From positions 1,116,001 through 1,180,000 of the forward strand of contig NZ_JAUFQE010000001.1 of the NCBI RefSeq assembly GCF_030409755.1: 64,000 nucleotides of DNA, read 5' to 3'. This document shows, in pieces, positions 53,286 to 63,519 of this stretch (position 1 is the first letter of the stretch; each line of letters begins with the position of its first letter). A program made the translations under genes and the position numbers. The notes beneath the pieces are model-generated. The model did not search any database, was not told where the DNA came from, and worked only from the letters and a program-made list of their open reading frames with translations. The DNA is from Vibrio lentus. Lineage in GTDB: Bacteria; Pseudomonadota; Gammaproteobacteria; Enterobacterales; Vibrionaceae.

Positions 53286-54698
53286 ATGAAGAATTTCTTA
53301 TGTGAAGACTTTTTACTGTCGAATGAGACTGCACGCCGTTTGTACCACGAACACGCAAGCCACCAGCCGATTTATGACTATCACTGCCATCTAAACCCAG
53401 CAGAAGTGGCTCAAGATCGTCAGTTCGAAAACATGTCTAAGATTTGGCTTGAGGGTGACCATTACAAATGGCGTGGCATGCGTTCAGCAGGGATCGACGA
53501 ACGTCTGATTACTGGAGGCGCAAGCGATTATGATAAGTTCATGGCATGGGCTAGAACCGTCCCTCAAACCTTAGGTAATCCTCTTTACCACTGGACTCAC
53601 TTAGAACTTCGTCGCCCATTTGGTATGACTGGCACTCTATTGAGCCCAGAAACAGCTGACCAAATTTGGCACGAAGGCAACGAGCTATTAGCGACACCGG
53701 AATTTAGTGCTCGCGGCATCATGAAGCAAATGAATGTGGTGATGGCCGGCACGACAGACGATCCAATTGATTCTCTTGAACACCATAAAGCGATCGCTCA
53801 AGACAATTCATTTGATGTGAAGGTTCTACCAAGCTGGCGCCCAGATAAAGCGTTCAAAATTGAACTTGATGGCTTTGCTGATTACCTGCAAAAGTTAAGC
53901 ATGGTTGCTGATATTGAGATCACACACTTCCATCATCTATTGAGTGCTTTAGACAGCCGCCTAGCGCATTTCAACGATCATGGTTGCCGTGCAGCAGACC
54001 ATGGTATCGAAGTGGTTCGCTACGCGCCGATTCCATCAGAATCCGATTTGGATGCTCTGTTAACTCGACGCCTCAACGGCGAAACGCTCACCGATTTAGA
54101 ATATGCACAGTTCTCAACAGCCGTTCAAGTGTGGTTAGGTAAGCGCTACGCCGCAATGGGTTGGGTAATGCAGCTTCACATTGGTGCTCAACGCAATAAC
54201 AACACGCGTATGTTCCAACTGTTAGGCGCAGATGCAGGGTTTGATTCGATCAGCGACAAGACATTTGCCTTCGAGCTGGCTCATCTGTTGGACGAAATGG
54301 ATCAAAGCAACGAGTTGCCTCGCACCATCCTTTACTGCTTAAACCCTCGCGATAACGAGATGATGGGCACCATGATTGGTAATTTCCAAGGTGGCGGTAT
54401 CGCGGGCAAAGTTCAGTTTGGTTCTGGTTGGTGGTTCAACGATCAGAAAGACGGCATGCAACGCCAAATGGAGCAGCTATCTCAGCTTGGTCTGCTTAGC
54501 CAGTTTGTCGGCATGCTGACTGACTCTCGTAGCTTCTTGTCGTACACACGCCACGAATACTTCCGCAGAATTCTGTGTGACATGCTTGGTCGTTGGGCTG
54601 AAAACGGCGAGGTGCCAAACGACATGTCACTGCTTGGCCCTATGGTCGAAGACATCTGCTTTGGTAACGCAAAACGCTACTTCGAAGAGAGGGCGTAA
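53286..54698 (+). CDS. uxaC: Glucuronate isomerase
   Basis: Converts D-glucuronate to D-fructuronate (and galacturonate to tagaturonate). The 470 residues equal the family length. Signatures: [18 protein letters not shown] near residue 31, [15 protein letters not shown] near 57, [16 protein letters not shown] near 296 and [24 protein letters not shown] near 410. It is an amidohydrolase-fold enzyme with HxH near 35. Because it is paired with uxuA/uxuB rather than uxaA/uxaB, glucuronate is the likely main substrate. Confidence 0.97.
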   Translation: MKNFLCEDFLLSNETARRLYHEHASHQPIYDYHCHLNPAEVAQDRQFENMSKIWLEGDHYKWRGMRSAGIDERLITGGASDYDKFMAWARTVPQTLGNPLYHWTHLELRRPFGMTGTLLSPETADQIWHEGNELLATPEFSARGIMKQMNVVMAGTTDDPIDSLEHHKAIAQDNSFDVKVLPSWRPDKAFKIELDGFADYLQKLSMVADIEITHFHHLLSALDSRLAHFNDHGCRAADHGIEVVRYAPIPSESDLDALLTRRLNGETLTDLEYAQFSTAVQVWLGKRYAAMGWVMQLHIGAQRNNNTRMFQLLGADAGFDSISDKTFAFELAHLLDEMDQSNELPRTILYCLNPRDNEMMGTMIGNFQGGGIAGKVQFGSGWWFNDQKDGMQRQMEQLSQLGLLSQFVGMLTDSRSFLSYTRHEYFRRILCDMLGRWAENGEVPNDMSLLGPMVEDICFGNAKRYFEERA

Positions 54699-54701
54699 CC
54701 C

Positions 54702-55694
54702 ATGAAACATATCGCCATTATTGGTGAGTGCATGATCGAGCTTAACGGCAAACCGTTCGGCTCAATGCATCAAACGTTTGGCGGAGACACTCTCAATGCT
54801 GCGGTCTATCTAAACCGCGGCTGCGAGGCCAACCTCAATCCAAATGACATCAAAGTGTCCTACGTCACGGCTTTGGGCGCAGACCCGATTAGCAAGGGAA
54901 TGTTAGAACGCTGGCAACAAGAAGGGCTGTCGACGGACCTAGTTCTACAAGACAGTCAACGTACCCCAGGTCTATACCTGATTCAGCTTGATGACGCAGG
55001 TGAGCGTACCTTCTTATACTGGCGTAATCAGTCAGCAGCACGGTACCTGTTGCAACATCCAGATTTTAGCCAGATAAAACAAGCTTTGCGCAACGTCGAT
55101 ATGGTATTTCTCAGCGGCATCACATTAGCAATTTTGCCTGAGCAAGATCGTATCGAACTATTGAACATCTTGGTTGAATTGAAGACACAAGGCGTTGAAA
55201 TCGCCTTCGACAGTAACTTCCGCCCTACCCTTTGGCCACAGGACGAAAACCAAACCGTCAAAAACAGCTACCAAGCCATGTATACATTGACGGATTTAGC
55301 ATTGGTGACATTCGATGATGAACAGTTAATTTGGGGAGATAGCTCTCCAGAACAAACTATCGAACGTCTAACTGCGCTGGGTGTTAAGCGATGCATCGTC
55401 AAACTGGGTGCAGATGGCTGCCTCATTCAAGATGCCACAATTCAAAGTGACATAAATCTAAACTCTGGTACCGCTTCGGCTCCACGGGCGGTGCCGACCC
55501 TACCTGTTGAACATGTCGTTGATACGACCTCGGCAGGAGACTCATTCAATGGCGGGTTTTTATCTGCTTACCTTGCTGGCGAAGACTTAACAACGTCATG
55601 CCAGCGTGGCAATACCATGGCAGGCGTCGTTATCCAACATCGCGGTGCCATTATTGCAAAAGAACTTACTCAAGCGGCCATCACAGCCATTTAA
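54702..55694 (+). CDS. kdgK: 2-Keto-3-deoxygluconate kinase
   Basis: Phosphorylates KDG to KDPG with ATP. The 330 residues form a PfkB/ribokinase fold: MIELNGKPFGSMHQTFGGDTLNAAVYLNR near the start and the PfkB signature DTTSAGDSFNGGFLSAYLAGE near 271-290, with the catalytic Asp in AGDSF. It starts 3 bp after the uxaC stop, so translation is probably coupled. Confidence 0.95.
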   Translation: MKHIAIIGECMIELNGKPFGSMHQTFGGDTLNAAVYLNRGCEANLNPNDIKVSYVTALGADPISKGMLERWQQEGLSTDLVLQDSQRTPGLYLIQLDDAGERTFLYWRNQSAARYLLQHPDFSQIKQALRNVDMVFLSGITLAILPEQDRIELLNILVELKTQGVEIAFDSNFRPTLWPQDENQTVKNSYQAMYTLTDLALVTFDDEQLIWGDSSPEQTIERLTALGVKRCIVKLGADGCLIQDATIQSDINLNSGTASAPRAVPTLPVEHVVDTTSAGDSFNGGFLSAYLAGEDLTTSCQRGNTMAGVVIQHRGAIIAKELTQAAITAI

Positions 55695-55703
55695 GGAATA
55701 CCA

Positions 55704-56327
55704 ATGAACATCAAACAACAACTAAAAACACTGAAAGTTATCCCTGTGATCGCTATCGACAACGCTGAAGACATCATCCCTCTGGGTAAAGTGTTAGCTG
55801 AAAATGGTTTACCTGCAGCAGAAATTACGTTCCGTTCTGAGGCTGCTGTCGAAGCTATTCGTCTACTTCGTGAATCACAACCAGATATGTTGATCGGCGC
55901 AGGCACTGTACTCAATCGTGAGCAAGCGATCGCGGCTAAAGAAGCGGGCGCAACGTTCGTCGTCTCTCCTGGCTTTAATCCAAATACTGTCCGAGCTTGT
56001 CAGGAGATTGGTATTGACATCATTCCTGGGGTCAACAACCCAAGTACAGTAGAAGCCGCTCTAGAAATGGGCTTAACCACATTGAAGTTCTTCCCAGCTG
56101 AAGCATCGGGTGGCATCAACATGGTTAAGTCACTTCTTGCGCCTTACACCGATATTGAGATCATGCCGACAGGTGGCATTAACCCTAACAACATTAAAGA
56201 CTATCTAGCGATACCTAGAGTACTCGCATGTGGCGGTACTTGGATGGTGGATAAGAAGCTGATTGAAGAAGGCAATTGGGAAGAATTGGCTCATTTAACT
56301 CGTGAAGCCGTTAAGCTAGTCAATTAA
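55704..56327 (+). CDS. eda: 2-Keto-3-deoxy-6-phosphogluconate aldolase
   Basis: Cleaves KDPG to pyruvate and glyceraldehyde-3-phosphate. The 207 residues match the class I aldolase: VIPVIAIDNAEDIIPLGKVLAENGLPAAEITFRSEAA with the catalytic Glu in EITFRS, GAGTVLNREQA, SPGFNP, and the Schiff-base Lys in LKFFPAEASGG near residue 133, then MPTGGINP. It ends the operon at a strong terminator and links uronate breakdown to the Entner-Doudoroff route. Confidence 0.97.
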   Translation: MNIKQQLKTLKVIPVIAIDNAEDIIPLGKVLAENGLPAAEITFRSEAAVEAIRLLRESQPDMLIGAGTVLNREQAIAAKEAGATFVVSPGFNPNTVRACQEIGIDIIPGVNNPSTVEAALEMGLTTLKFFPAEASGGINMVKSLLAPYTDIEIMPTGGINPNNIKDYLAIPRVLACGGTWMVDKKLIEEGNWEELAHLTREAVKLVN

Positions 56328-56358
56328 ACCTAATGCAATAACACTTTAACGTTATATC

Positions 56359-56384
56359 TAACCCTCCTTTTGGAGGGTTATTTT
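56359..56384 (+). terminator. Intrinsic terminator of the uxuB-eda operon
   Basis: AACCCTCC/GGAGGGTT with a short T-loop, followed by ATTTT. Confidence 0.85.
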
Positions 56385-56455
56385 ATGGTTGAGCATTATT
56401 CCTTCAAAGTTAATATTTAATCGTGATCGATAGCATCTAAAAATAAAGGCTAAAT

Positions 56456-56959
56456 ATGGAAAACTGGGTAACACAGGGAGTTGGAGGTCTCGCTTTCTTT
56501 ATCGGCGTAATGGCCTTTTGGCAAAAAGATGATATGAAATTTCGCTATCAAATGATGATCTTTTGTTTTGTTATGAGTATCCATTTTATATTAATGGGCG
56601 CTATAGTTGCCGCCATTGGCGTAATTATCAATGCTATTCGAAGTTACGTATCAATAAAAACTCAATCCCGCAAAGTGATGTGGTTTTTCATTGGTTTAAT
56701 GTGGGTAATGACATTACCTAACATGAATCATTTCTTTGAGTTTATTACGGTTGTTGGTTCATCCGTAGCGACATGGGCACTCTTCTCTCGACAAGGTATC
56801 ACGCTGAGAACCTTAATATTATTCAATTCTTTCTGTTGGGCTAGTCACAATATTTGGATTGGTTCTATTGGCGGATCTTTTGTCGAAGTCACCTTTATTG
56901 TCACAAATTTAGTCACAATCTACCGTTTACATCAACGCAGATTGTTAACTATAAAATAG
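56456..56959 (+). CDS. YgjV-family inner membrane protein
   Basis: A 167-residue protein with five to six hydrophobic helices. The pattern matches the YgjV family: GGLAFFIGVMAFWQKDDMKFRYQMM, then ILMGAIVAAIGVIINAIRSYVSIKTQSRKVMW and FNSFCWASHNIWIGSIGGSF. In E. coli ygjV also lies beside uxa genes, so the association with hexuronate loci recurs. Function is unknown. Confidence 0.83.
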   Translation: MENWVTQGVGGLAFFIGVMAFWQKDDMKFRYQMMIFCFVMSIHFILMGAIVAAIGVIINAIRSYVSIKTQSRKVMWFFIGLMWVMTLPNMNHFFEFITVVGSSVATWALFSRQGITLRTLILFNSFCWASHNIWIGSIGGSFVEVTFIVTNLVTIYRLHQRRLLTIK

Positions 56960-57156
56960 GCAATACATTTTTTATTCTAGATTTAAAATATGGAAGTAAT
57001 ACACCATTAATTAAATGAAAAGTTAATTGGATATCAAAAAAGTAAATCTAATTAAGTTTACGTTATTTAAACGTCGTCAATATATTTCCAATACTAAATT
57101 GAATCAAATCACCAATTAAATTTATATGGTGATCCAAATCTTTAGTTTGATTTATT

Positions 57157-57168
57157 TTGGTTAACCAA
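57157..57168. promoter_or_regulatory. GntR-type operator upstream of the GH3 gene
   Basis: TTGGTTAACCAA, a perfect palindrome, 63 bp before the GH3 start in an AT-rich gap (56960-57231). A half site (ATTGGTCAT) follows near 57188. It has the same arms as the operators at the TRAP promoter, about 8 kb away. Confidence 0.8.
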
Positions 57169-57231
57169 TATTCCGTTAATTATTAAAATTGGTCATGTAC
57201 TTATTATTATACCAACAATAGGACCGTGACC

Positions 57232-59280
57232 ATGAAGCGTCTTACCCTGACACCTATAGCAATCGCGTTGCTTCTTGCAGGATGCAACTCATCTGATAGC
57301 GACAATAACCTCCAACAGCCCCAAGTTAACTCTCGTGTTCATGATGTATTGAACGTTGATGGTTACCAATTCCGAGATTCTAACGGCAGTGGAACACTGG
57401 AACCCTTTGAAGACTGGCGATTATCTCCTGAAGAGCGAGCAGCAGACTTGGTTAGCCGAATGACACTAGACGAGAAAGCCGGCATGATGCTCATTGACAC
57501 CTTAAACTCATCCGAAGGTGGGCTTGTTAGCAGTAAAGGGCAAGACATGATTGCCGATGCCCAAATGACTCGCTTTATCTTTCGTAACAGCGTAGTTGAA
57601 ACCCCAACTAATGTACCGGATTGCGATGCAGGACGTTCAGGTTGTCAGATAACCCCAACAGAAGCGGCCCAGTTCATGAATAGTGTTCAAGAACTGCGTG
57701 AACAAACTCGAATGGGTATCCCCGCTCTATTCAAGTCCAATGCTCGTAACCATATTGATCCATCAGCTAAAGCAGGGATCAACGTTTCTTCAGGTGCCTT
57801 TTCTGCTTGGCCTAAAGAGGCAGGTTTAGCAGCCACTCGCGACATGGATTTGATCACTGAATTTGCTGGTATCATGAATGACGAGTGGTCTTCAATTGGC
57901 CTGCGCAGTATGTACGGATACATGATGGATTTGGCGACAGAACCTCGCTGGTATCGAGTACACGAAACCTTTACCGAAGATGCAGATTTAGCGTCTGACA
58001 TTATGCGTTCACTGATCAAAGGGTTACAGGATGGCGGTGAAGTCAACGAAGACAGTATCGCGCTAACCATCAAACACTTCCCTGGCGGCGGTCCACAAGA
58101 AAACGGCGGTGACCCACACTATGACTTTGGTAAGAACCAAGTCTATCCCAAGAACAATTTTGACTACCACCTAAAACCGTTTATTGCCGCGATTGAAGCT
58201 GGCGCTTCTTCAATAATGCCTTACTACGGCATTCCGGTAGATCAAAAATGGATGCCAAACGATGTTGGTATGTCCTTTTCAAAAGGTATTGTCACCGACC
58301 TGCTTAGAGACGAATTAGGTTACACAGGTAACGTGAACTCAGATACCGGCATTATTGGTGAGCGAGCATGGGGTGTGGAACACAAAACGATTGATGAGCA
58401 GGTTGCAATGGCGGTCGAAGCTGGAGTCGATGTTCTTTCAGGCTTCCATGATAAAGAAGTCATCGTGAAACTGGTCGAAAAGGATCTGCTCACCGAAGAG
58501 CGTGTCGACCTATCAGTAACACGCTTACTTGAAGAACAATTCAAGCTTGGCCTTTTCGAAAACACTTACGTTGACGAGAAAAAAGCCCGAGAGGTTTTAG
58601 GCAATGACAAGTACCAAGAACGCGCTGATTACGCACAGAAAAAGTCTGTCGTCTTACTTCAAAATACCAATAAGACTCTACCTTTAGCTGAATCAACCGC
58701 ACAAGCTCCTGTTGCTCTGTATGTCATGGGAATGGATGAAAATATTGCTGGAGACGACAAGTACAACTTTACCGTGACTTCTGGTGATTACGAAGCGGGA
58801 GAAACGCGTCCACCAGTACCAGCCGATACGGACTATGCGGTTATTCGTGTTCGCGTATCTAACGAAGGTTCAGATCCTGATCTTATCTTTGGTGGTGCGA
58901 ACCCAGATGAACTCGATATTCTTGCGTTCAGTGAAATGGCTACAGCTGCATCTTGGCATATTGAACCAAGCCTAAGTGATATCCAAGCCGTTATGAACGA
59001 AGTGGGCTCTGACAAAACGGTCTTGTCTATCAACTTTAGACAACCCTTCGTATTGGACGATCAAAGTAACCTTAAGCAGGCCGGCGCGGTAATAGCGACA
59101 TTTGGTGTCTCGGACAGCAACCTAATGGAAGTACTTTCAGGCAACTTTACACCTCAAGGAAAACTGCCATTTGCTTTAGCGAACAGTGCCCAAGCCATTC
59201 AAAACCAAGACTCAGATTATCCTGGGTATGATCAAGCCGACACCCTTTACCCGTTCGGACATGGTTTAAATTACGAATAA
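57232..59280 (+). CDS. GH3-family glycoside hydrolase, lipoprotein
   Basis: A 682-residue exported enzyme with lipobox LLLAGCNSS, so it is membrane anchored, probably outer membrane. It has the two-domain GH3 plan: an N-terminal barrel starting ERAADLVSRMTLDEKAGMML, with TIKHFPGGGPQENGGDPH near 280 and the nucleophile Asp in GNVNSDTGIIG near residue 371; then a C-terminal alpha/beta sandwich from about 465 (KKSVVLLQNTNKTLPL; LYPFGHGLNYE). The usual SDW is SDT here. The GntR operator in its promoter ties it to glucuronate use, suggesting release of glucuronate or neighbouring sugars from a glycan. The ATG at 57232 fits AGGA spacing. Confidence 0.88.
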   Translation: MKRLTLTPIAIALLLAGCNSSDSDNNLQQPQVNSRVHDVLNVDGYQFRDSNGSGTLEPFEDWRLSPEERAADLVSRMTLDEKAGMMLIDTLNSSEGGLVSSKGQDMIADAQMTRFIFRNSVVETPTNVPDCDAGRSGCQITPTEAAQFMNSVQELREQTRMGIPALFKSNARNHIDPSAKAGINVSSGAFSAWPKEAGLAATRDMDLITEFAGIMNDEWSSIGLRSMYGYMMDLATEPRWYRVHETFTEDADLASDIMRSLIKGLQDGGEVNEDSIALTIKHFPGGGPQENGGDPHYDFGKNQVYPKNNFDYHLKPFIAAIEAGASSIMPYYGIPVDQKWMPNDVGMSFSKGIVTDLLRDELGYTGNVNSDTGIIGERAWGVEHKTIDEQVAMAVEAGVDVLSGFHDKEVIVKLVEKDLLTEERVDLSVTRLLEEQFKLGLFENTYVDEKKAREVLGNDKYQERADYAQKKSVVLLQNTNKTLPLAESTAQAPVALYVMGMDENIAGDDKYNFTVTSGDYEAGETRPPVPADTDYAVIRVRVSNEGSDPDLIFGGANPDELDILAFSEMATAASWHIEPSLSDIQAVMNEVGSDKTVLSINFRQPFVLDDQSNLKQAGAVIATFGVSDSNLMEVLSGNFTPQGKLPFALANSAQAIQNQDSDYPGYDQADTLYPFGHGLNYE

Positions 59281-59344
59281 TATTTGAGCTAATTCAGGCA
59301 GTGTTGAGCACTGCCTTTCCTTCTTAGATACCAAGGACAAAGTC

Positions 59345-59725
59345 ATGGAACATATCTTACAACTGGGTTGGGATGATCACGCTATTCCACATAAAATCTG
59401 GATAGAACAATACTACGATGGGTGTCGTATCTGCTTGAAAGTCGTAAAAGACGTTGAGCCAGAAATGCTCTCACTGATTGTTCCAAATATTGATGTGCAA
59501 ACCACTAATAAGGCGTGGCAAGGCAAAGCGACGAACATTACACCGGCCTATGATGACGGCGTGTTGTTCACTCAAACTCGCTCGCTATTCAATTTACCTC
59601 ACGGCTGCGTGATCTGGGCGGTAACACATATCCAGATGCAAAACGGCTTAAAAATGTCGGCAGACAAATTGTGCTTCGTACCAAAATACAGCAATCAAGA
59701 TTCTTGTTTTAAGGTTCCAGCATAA
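59345..59725 (+). CDS. Hypothetical protein downstream of the GH3 gene
   Basis: A 126-residue soluble protein without signal peptide. It is beta-rich (IWIEQYYDGCRICLKVVKDVEPEML; HGCVIWAVTHIQMQNGLKMSADKLCFV) and has several Cys. I do not recognise a family. It lies 64 bp after the GH3 gene in the same direction and may be co-transcribed. Confidence 0.6.
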   Translation: MEHILQLGWDDHAIPHKIWIEQYYDGCRICLKVVKDVEPEMLSLIVPNIDVQTTNKAWQGKATNITPAYDDGVLFTQTRSLFNLPHGCVIWAVTHIQMQNGLKMSADKLCFVPKYSNQDSCFKVPA

Positions 59726-59780
59726 CGCAACGACAAGCTGAGTCGCTTATCCAACTTGGCGCTAATCTGCGAAGAGCCAT

Positions 59781-59810
59781 AAAAAAGGCCAGCGTATACA
59801 CGTTGGCCTT
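59781..59810 (-). terminator. Intrinsic terminator of the glutathione synthetase-like gene
   Basis: AAGGCCAGCG/CGTTGGCCTT with one G-T pair, 6-base loop; the A-tract at 59781-59786 becomes a T-run on the minus strand. Confidence 0.82.
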
Positions 59811-59841
59811 ACTGCTATCTGTCACTGTTCAGAATTAAGCA

Positions 59842-61293
59842 CTAATCAATCAACACCAATGAATCGAGAATCCCCTTTCCGCTGTGGATCCCGCCTTCAT
59901 TCTCACTCGCAGGTTTGCTACGAATAAGATATCCCGCGTAGCCGCCGAACTCTGTAACTGGTTCACCTTGATAATACGCGGTGAACAAACCCACTTCGCT
60001 GACTAAATCTGTCACTAGCGTTTGTTGAGTGTCACGCACCGCAATGGTTGGCACGTCACGTTCGTGTGGGTACAAGCGCTGCATCAATGCCCACGCATCG
60101 TACTCTTCTGGCTTAAGTTGGCTCAATTGTTCGCTGATGTCGTCACCAAAGACACAATGGCCACCGCCCTCACCTTGGTTTTTTAGCACCCACTCTTGCT
60201 TGTTAGCTTGTGTGTTAAACCATTCAATCGATTCACTGGTGATTGGCTTCATATCTGCTAAAACACTCTTCACCAATTCCGCTTCTTCTCGCGTTAAACC
60301 CCAACGTGCGTATTCAGATGCAGGCATCATGGTCAGCAGCATTTGCATGGTTTTACTGGTCGCTAATTGTTGGCTGATAGTCGCGTTCATTGCAACATGG
60401 TGCTGTTCCATAAACACGCGCGTTTGGCTTAGTGTATGACAACAAACCGATTCGTTGAGTTCTGGTGCCCAGTAATCTGAATACTGATAGCCCGCTCTTA
60501 GGTAAACCACATCAACCGCGCCGACATCTTGCAGTAACAAGCGTTGGTTATCACCCGATGAAAGCTGACAGCTCAATTGTTCAAAGGTGCGACGAACCGT
60601 ACGCACACCCTGCTTTTGCAGTTCAATTTCAAGTAGGTGTTGGTCATACACGTTGTCTTCGTTCTTCTGTACTACCATCAAGAATGTTGGCTTATCTGAA
60701 TCATTAAAGTCAGCTCGCACTTTTCTTGCTGAAGTCGCAATACCATAAGCCAGTTGCTTTAAGCCTTGGTTTTCAGCAGGTGTGGCAGATTTATCTTCAA
60801 GCCAGCTCCGATAAGTCTCAGGCCATTGATTGTGCATGTAATCATGGAACTCTGTGGCCTTTTGCCCGAATGGAGCCATACCTGCAGCAATGCCATTAAA
60901 CTCGATCACTTTCGCGCCATGTTGACGATCGTCCATGAAGTCAGTACGCATTAATAACAACGGTTGGCGAGCAGGATAAAGACGATGAGACACCTCGCCA
61001 TGCGCTTGTTGATGCAGCTCCATCAAACGGCCAAAAAACGGATCAGCTTTGGCCATATCACTCAGTGATGACTGCAAGAAATCATGATCTTCGGAAACAT
61101 TGCTGATTAACTTGGTGATCAGCGGTGTTACCTTCAACAAGTGTTCAAAAACCTCACGCTCCATAGTCATAGGAGCAATGCTGAAAGGACAATGCCTAGC
61201 GGTATTATCTGGCTGGCGAAACGCAACACCGTGCATGATCGCCCACTCACACGCGTCTTCAATAATTTGTTGTGGTAACCGTGGAATTGTCAT
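59842..61293 (-). CDS. Eukaryotic-type glutathione synthetase
   Basis: A 483-residue protein matching the animal/plant/fungal glutathione synthetase fold and length (about 475), not the 315-residue GshB. Matches recalled from that family: N-terminal SIAPMTMEREVFEHLLKV and SDMAKADPFFGRLMELHQQ; IEFNGIAAGMAPFG; the ATP-binding loop VLKNQGEGGGHCVFGDDI with the Gly triplet at 376-378; SEVGLFTAYYQ; and the closing LIRSKPASENEGGIHSGKGILDS from Arg458, which in the family is the conserved Ala/Gly-rich substrate loop. It would ligate gamma-glutamylcysteine and glycine with ATP. The gene stands alone with its own terminator, without a gshA nearby. Confidence 0.82.
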   Translation of the reverse strand: MTIPRLPQQIIEDACEWAIMHGVAFRQPDNTARHCPFSIAPMTMEREVFEHLLKVTPLITKLISNVSEDHDFLQSSLSDMAKADPFFGRLMELHQQAHGEVSHRLYPARQPLLLMRTDFMDDRQHGAKVIEFNGIAAGMAPFGQKATEFHDYMHNQWPETYRSWLEDKSATPAENQGLKQLAYGIATSARKVRADFNDSDKPTFLMVVQKNEDNVYDQHLLEIELQKQGVRTVRRTFEQLSCQLSSGDNQRLLLQDVGAVDVVYLRAGYQYSDYWAPELNESVCCHTLSQTRVFMEQHHVAMNATISQQLATSKTMQMLLTMMPASEYARWGLTREEAELVKSVLADMKPITSESIEWFNTQANKQEWVLKNQGEGGGHCVFGDDISEQLSQLKPEEYDAWALMQRLYPHERDVPTIAVRDTQQTLVTDLVSEVGLFTAYYQGEPVTEFGGYAGYLIRSKPASENEGGIHSGKGILDSLVLID

Positions 61294-61429
61294 CTCTCAT
61301 CTTCCAAATAAAAATAGCACCCAGAATAAGACGAAGCTTAATTCCAAAAGACGAAATAAAACTGAATTTTTTATCAAACAATTACGTTTATCTTATCTTT
61401 CAAAAGCTTGAATAGATTATACATCTCAA

Positions 61430-62365
61430 CTATCGAGTCTGCTCGATGATCAGATCGCGCAACCATTTATGGCTCGGTTCTGAATCGAAATATTTGTGCC
61501 ATAGAAGGAACAAGCCTCCCGGCACCAAATCAACAGGTACGGGCTTCATCACCAACTCTCCGCTATCAATGTAATCGCGTACTGAGTTGTATGGGTAACA
61601 CATAAGCAAATCGCTCTGCTTACACAGCTTAATGGCACTGGTGATGTCTGAAACATTAGCGGCTTTGTTGATTTCAAGCTGCTTTGAGTTAAGCACTTCC
61701 ATCAATAACCAGTCACCCGCTCCACCCGTCACCAACTGTATGTGTCGATACTTCAAGAAGGTGTCTAGGTTCCACTCTTCTTGCAAGGCAGGGTGGTCAT
61801 TGCGCATCAAACATACAGAATAATCCAAGCACAGTTCCACGAAATCCAACTCGTCAGGAATACATTGCACGTGGGTAGAAGCGCGCTCATCTAGCTCAAA
61901 TATACCGATACCAAAATCCACCTCACGTTTCAGTAAACGCTTGAAGCTGTCGCTGCTCCACGTCGAACTGTTGATGGTAATGTGCGGCGCATCGGCAAGT
62001 GCTGTCGGCATAAAGTGCGGATAGATCGCTGTGTAGGCGGTTTCAACAAGGTCTATAGTGAAAGTACGCTCACTGTCTTTAGGATCGAAAACTTCGGGAA
62101 CGGTCAGCTTTTCGATCTGCAGTAGAATTTGGTGAATCTTAGGCGCTAACGCGAGTGCTTTGGGTGTGGGGAATAGCCCTTTGGATTCTCGCTCAAACAG
62201 CGGATCATCAAACAAAGCTCTGAGTTTGGTGAGCTGTTTACTTACCGCAGATTGGCTCAAAAAAAGTCGCTCTGCGGTTTTGCTCACGCTTCGCTCTTCA
62301 ATGAGAACGTGTAGGCAAAGCAGCAAATTCATATCGCATTTAAGTAAGCTTTTAACATCTACCAT
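61430..62365 (-). CDS. LysR-family transcriptional regulator
   Basis: A 311-residue regulator. Helix-turn-helix: LLKCDMNLLLCLHVLIEERSVSKTAERLFLSQSAVSKQLTKLRALFDDPLFERESKGLFPTPKAL over residues 7-70, then an effector-binding domain. It is divergent to adenosine deaminase (120-bp gap) and lies upstream of the glutathione synthetase gene on the same strand; either may be its target. The effector is unknown. Confidence 0.88.
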   Translation of the reverse strand: MVDVKSLLKCDMNLLLCLHVLIEERSVSKTAERLFLSQSAVSKQLTKLRALFDDPLFERESKGLFPTPKALALAPKIHQILLQIEKLTVPEVFDPKDSERTFTIDLVETAYTAIYPHFMPTALADAPHITINSSTWSSDSFKRLLKREVDFGIGIFELDERASTHVQCIPDELDFVELCLDYSVCLMRNDHPALQEEWNLDTFLKYRHIQLVTGGAGDWLLMEVLNSKQLEINKAANVSDITSAIKLCKQSDLLMCYPYNSVRDYIDSGELVMKPVPVDLVPGGLFLLWHKYFDSEPSHKWLRDLIIEQTR

Positions 62366-62485
62366 GATATTCCCTAAATTCAGGTTAATGATGATTAATT
62401 GTCACTTTAAATCATATCATTGTCTTGGTAAATTTAGCGCATGTGAGTTAACACGCTCAAATAATAATAGAATTAAGGAATACTC

Positions 62486-63484
62486 ATGGATTTTCTAGCA
62501 CTACCAAAGATTGATTTACACTGCCACCTAGACGGAAGTGTTCGCCCAGATACGATTATTGACCTAGCAAAACAGTACAATATCGAACTACCTGAAGATC
62601 GCGACGCGGTTGTTCAATCTCTAACGGTGCCAGAAGATTGCAAAAACCTAGATGAGTATCTGGCTTGTTTCAGCCTGCCACTACAAGTAATGCAGACTGA
62701 AGAAGCGATTGAACGTATCTCTTTCGAGCTTTACGAAGACGCTGCACTAGAAAACGTTAAGTACCTAGAAGTTCGCTTCGCACCAATCCTGCACGTAAAT
62801 AAAGGTCTGTCTCTTGATACGATCATTGCAAGTGCAGTAAAAGGCATGAAGCGCGCTGAAGAGAAATACGACATCAAAGGCAACTACATCATGTCTGTGC
62901 TTCGTATGTTCCCTAAAGACTCTATCAAAGACGTAATCGACGCAGGCCAACCCTACCTAGGTAAAGGTGTTGTGGCGTTTGATATCGCAGGTGGCGAAAA
63001 GCCAGGCTTCTGTGCTGAATTCCCTGAGTACACGCAATACGCTCTTGAAAAAGGCTACCGCATTACCGTACACGCTGGGGAGCAATGGCACGGTCAAAAC
63101 GTTTACGATGCTGTGACAAAGCTTGACGCTGAACGTATCGGCCACGGTGTTCACATCCAAGGTAACGAGGACGCGTACAACATCGTTAAAGAGAAGCAAG
63201 TTGCGCTTGAAACTTGCCCAACAAGTAACGTTCAAACTAAATGTATTCACAAATTCAGCGACCACCCAATTGCTGAATTCAAGAAAGACGGCATCGTTGT
63301 TACGATCAACACAGACAACCGTACTGTGTCGAACACAACCATGACCAACGAAGTGAAGCGTGTGTGTGAAACATTCGGCCTAACAAAAGAAGACTACGTA
63401 GAGATCTACAAATACTCTGTAGAGAGCGCTTTTGCTTCAGACGAAGTGAAACAGCACCTAATGGGTTTCGTTGAGCAAATCTAA
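62486..63484 (+). CDS. add: Adenosine deaminase
   Basis: Deaminates adenosine and deoxyadenosine to inosine forms in purine salvage. The 332 residues fit bacterial Add. Zinc and catalytic motifs are complete: [16 protein letters not shown] near 9, HAGE (Glu near 197) near 194, [10 protein letters not shown] near 212 and [12 protein letters not shown] near 271 with the Asp pair. AAGGAATACTC precedes the ATG. A strong terminator follows. Confidence 0.96.
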   Translation: MDFLALPKIDLHCHLDGSVRPDTIIDLAKQYNIELPEDRDAVVQSLTVPEDCKNLDEYLACFSLPLQVMQTEEAIERISFELYEDAALENVKYLEVRFAPILHVNKGLSLDTIIASAVKGMKRAEEKYDIKGNYIMSVLRMFPKDSIKDVIDAGQPYLGKGVVAFDIAGGEKPGFCAEFPEYTQYALEKGYRITVHAGEQWHGQNVYDAVTKLDAERIGHGVHIQGNEDAYNIVKEKQVALETCPTSNVQTKCIHKFSDHPIAEFKKDGIVVTINTDNRTVSNTTMTNEVKRVCETFGLTKEDYVEIYKYSVESAFASDEVKQHLMGFVEQI

Positions 63485-63519
63485 TTTAAGCAATCTTGAT
63501 TGCTAAGTAGAAAAATAGG

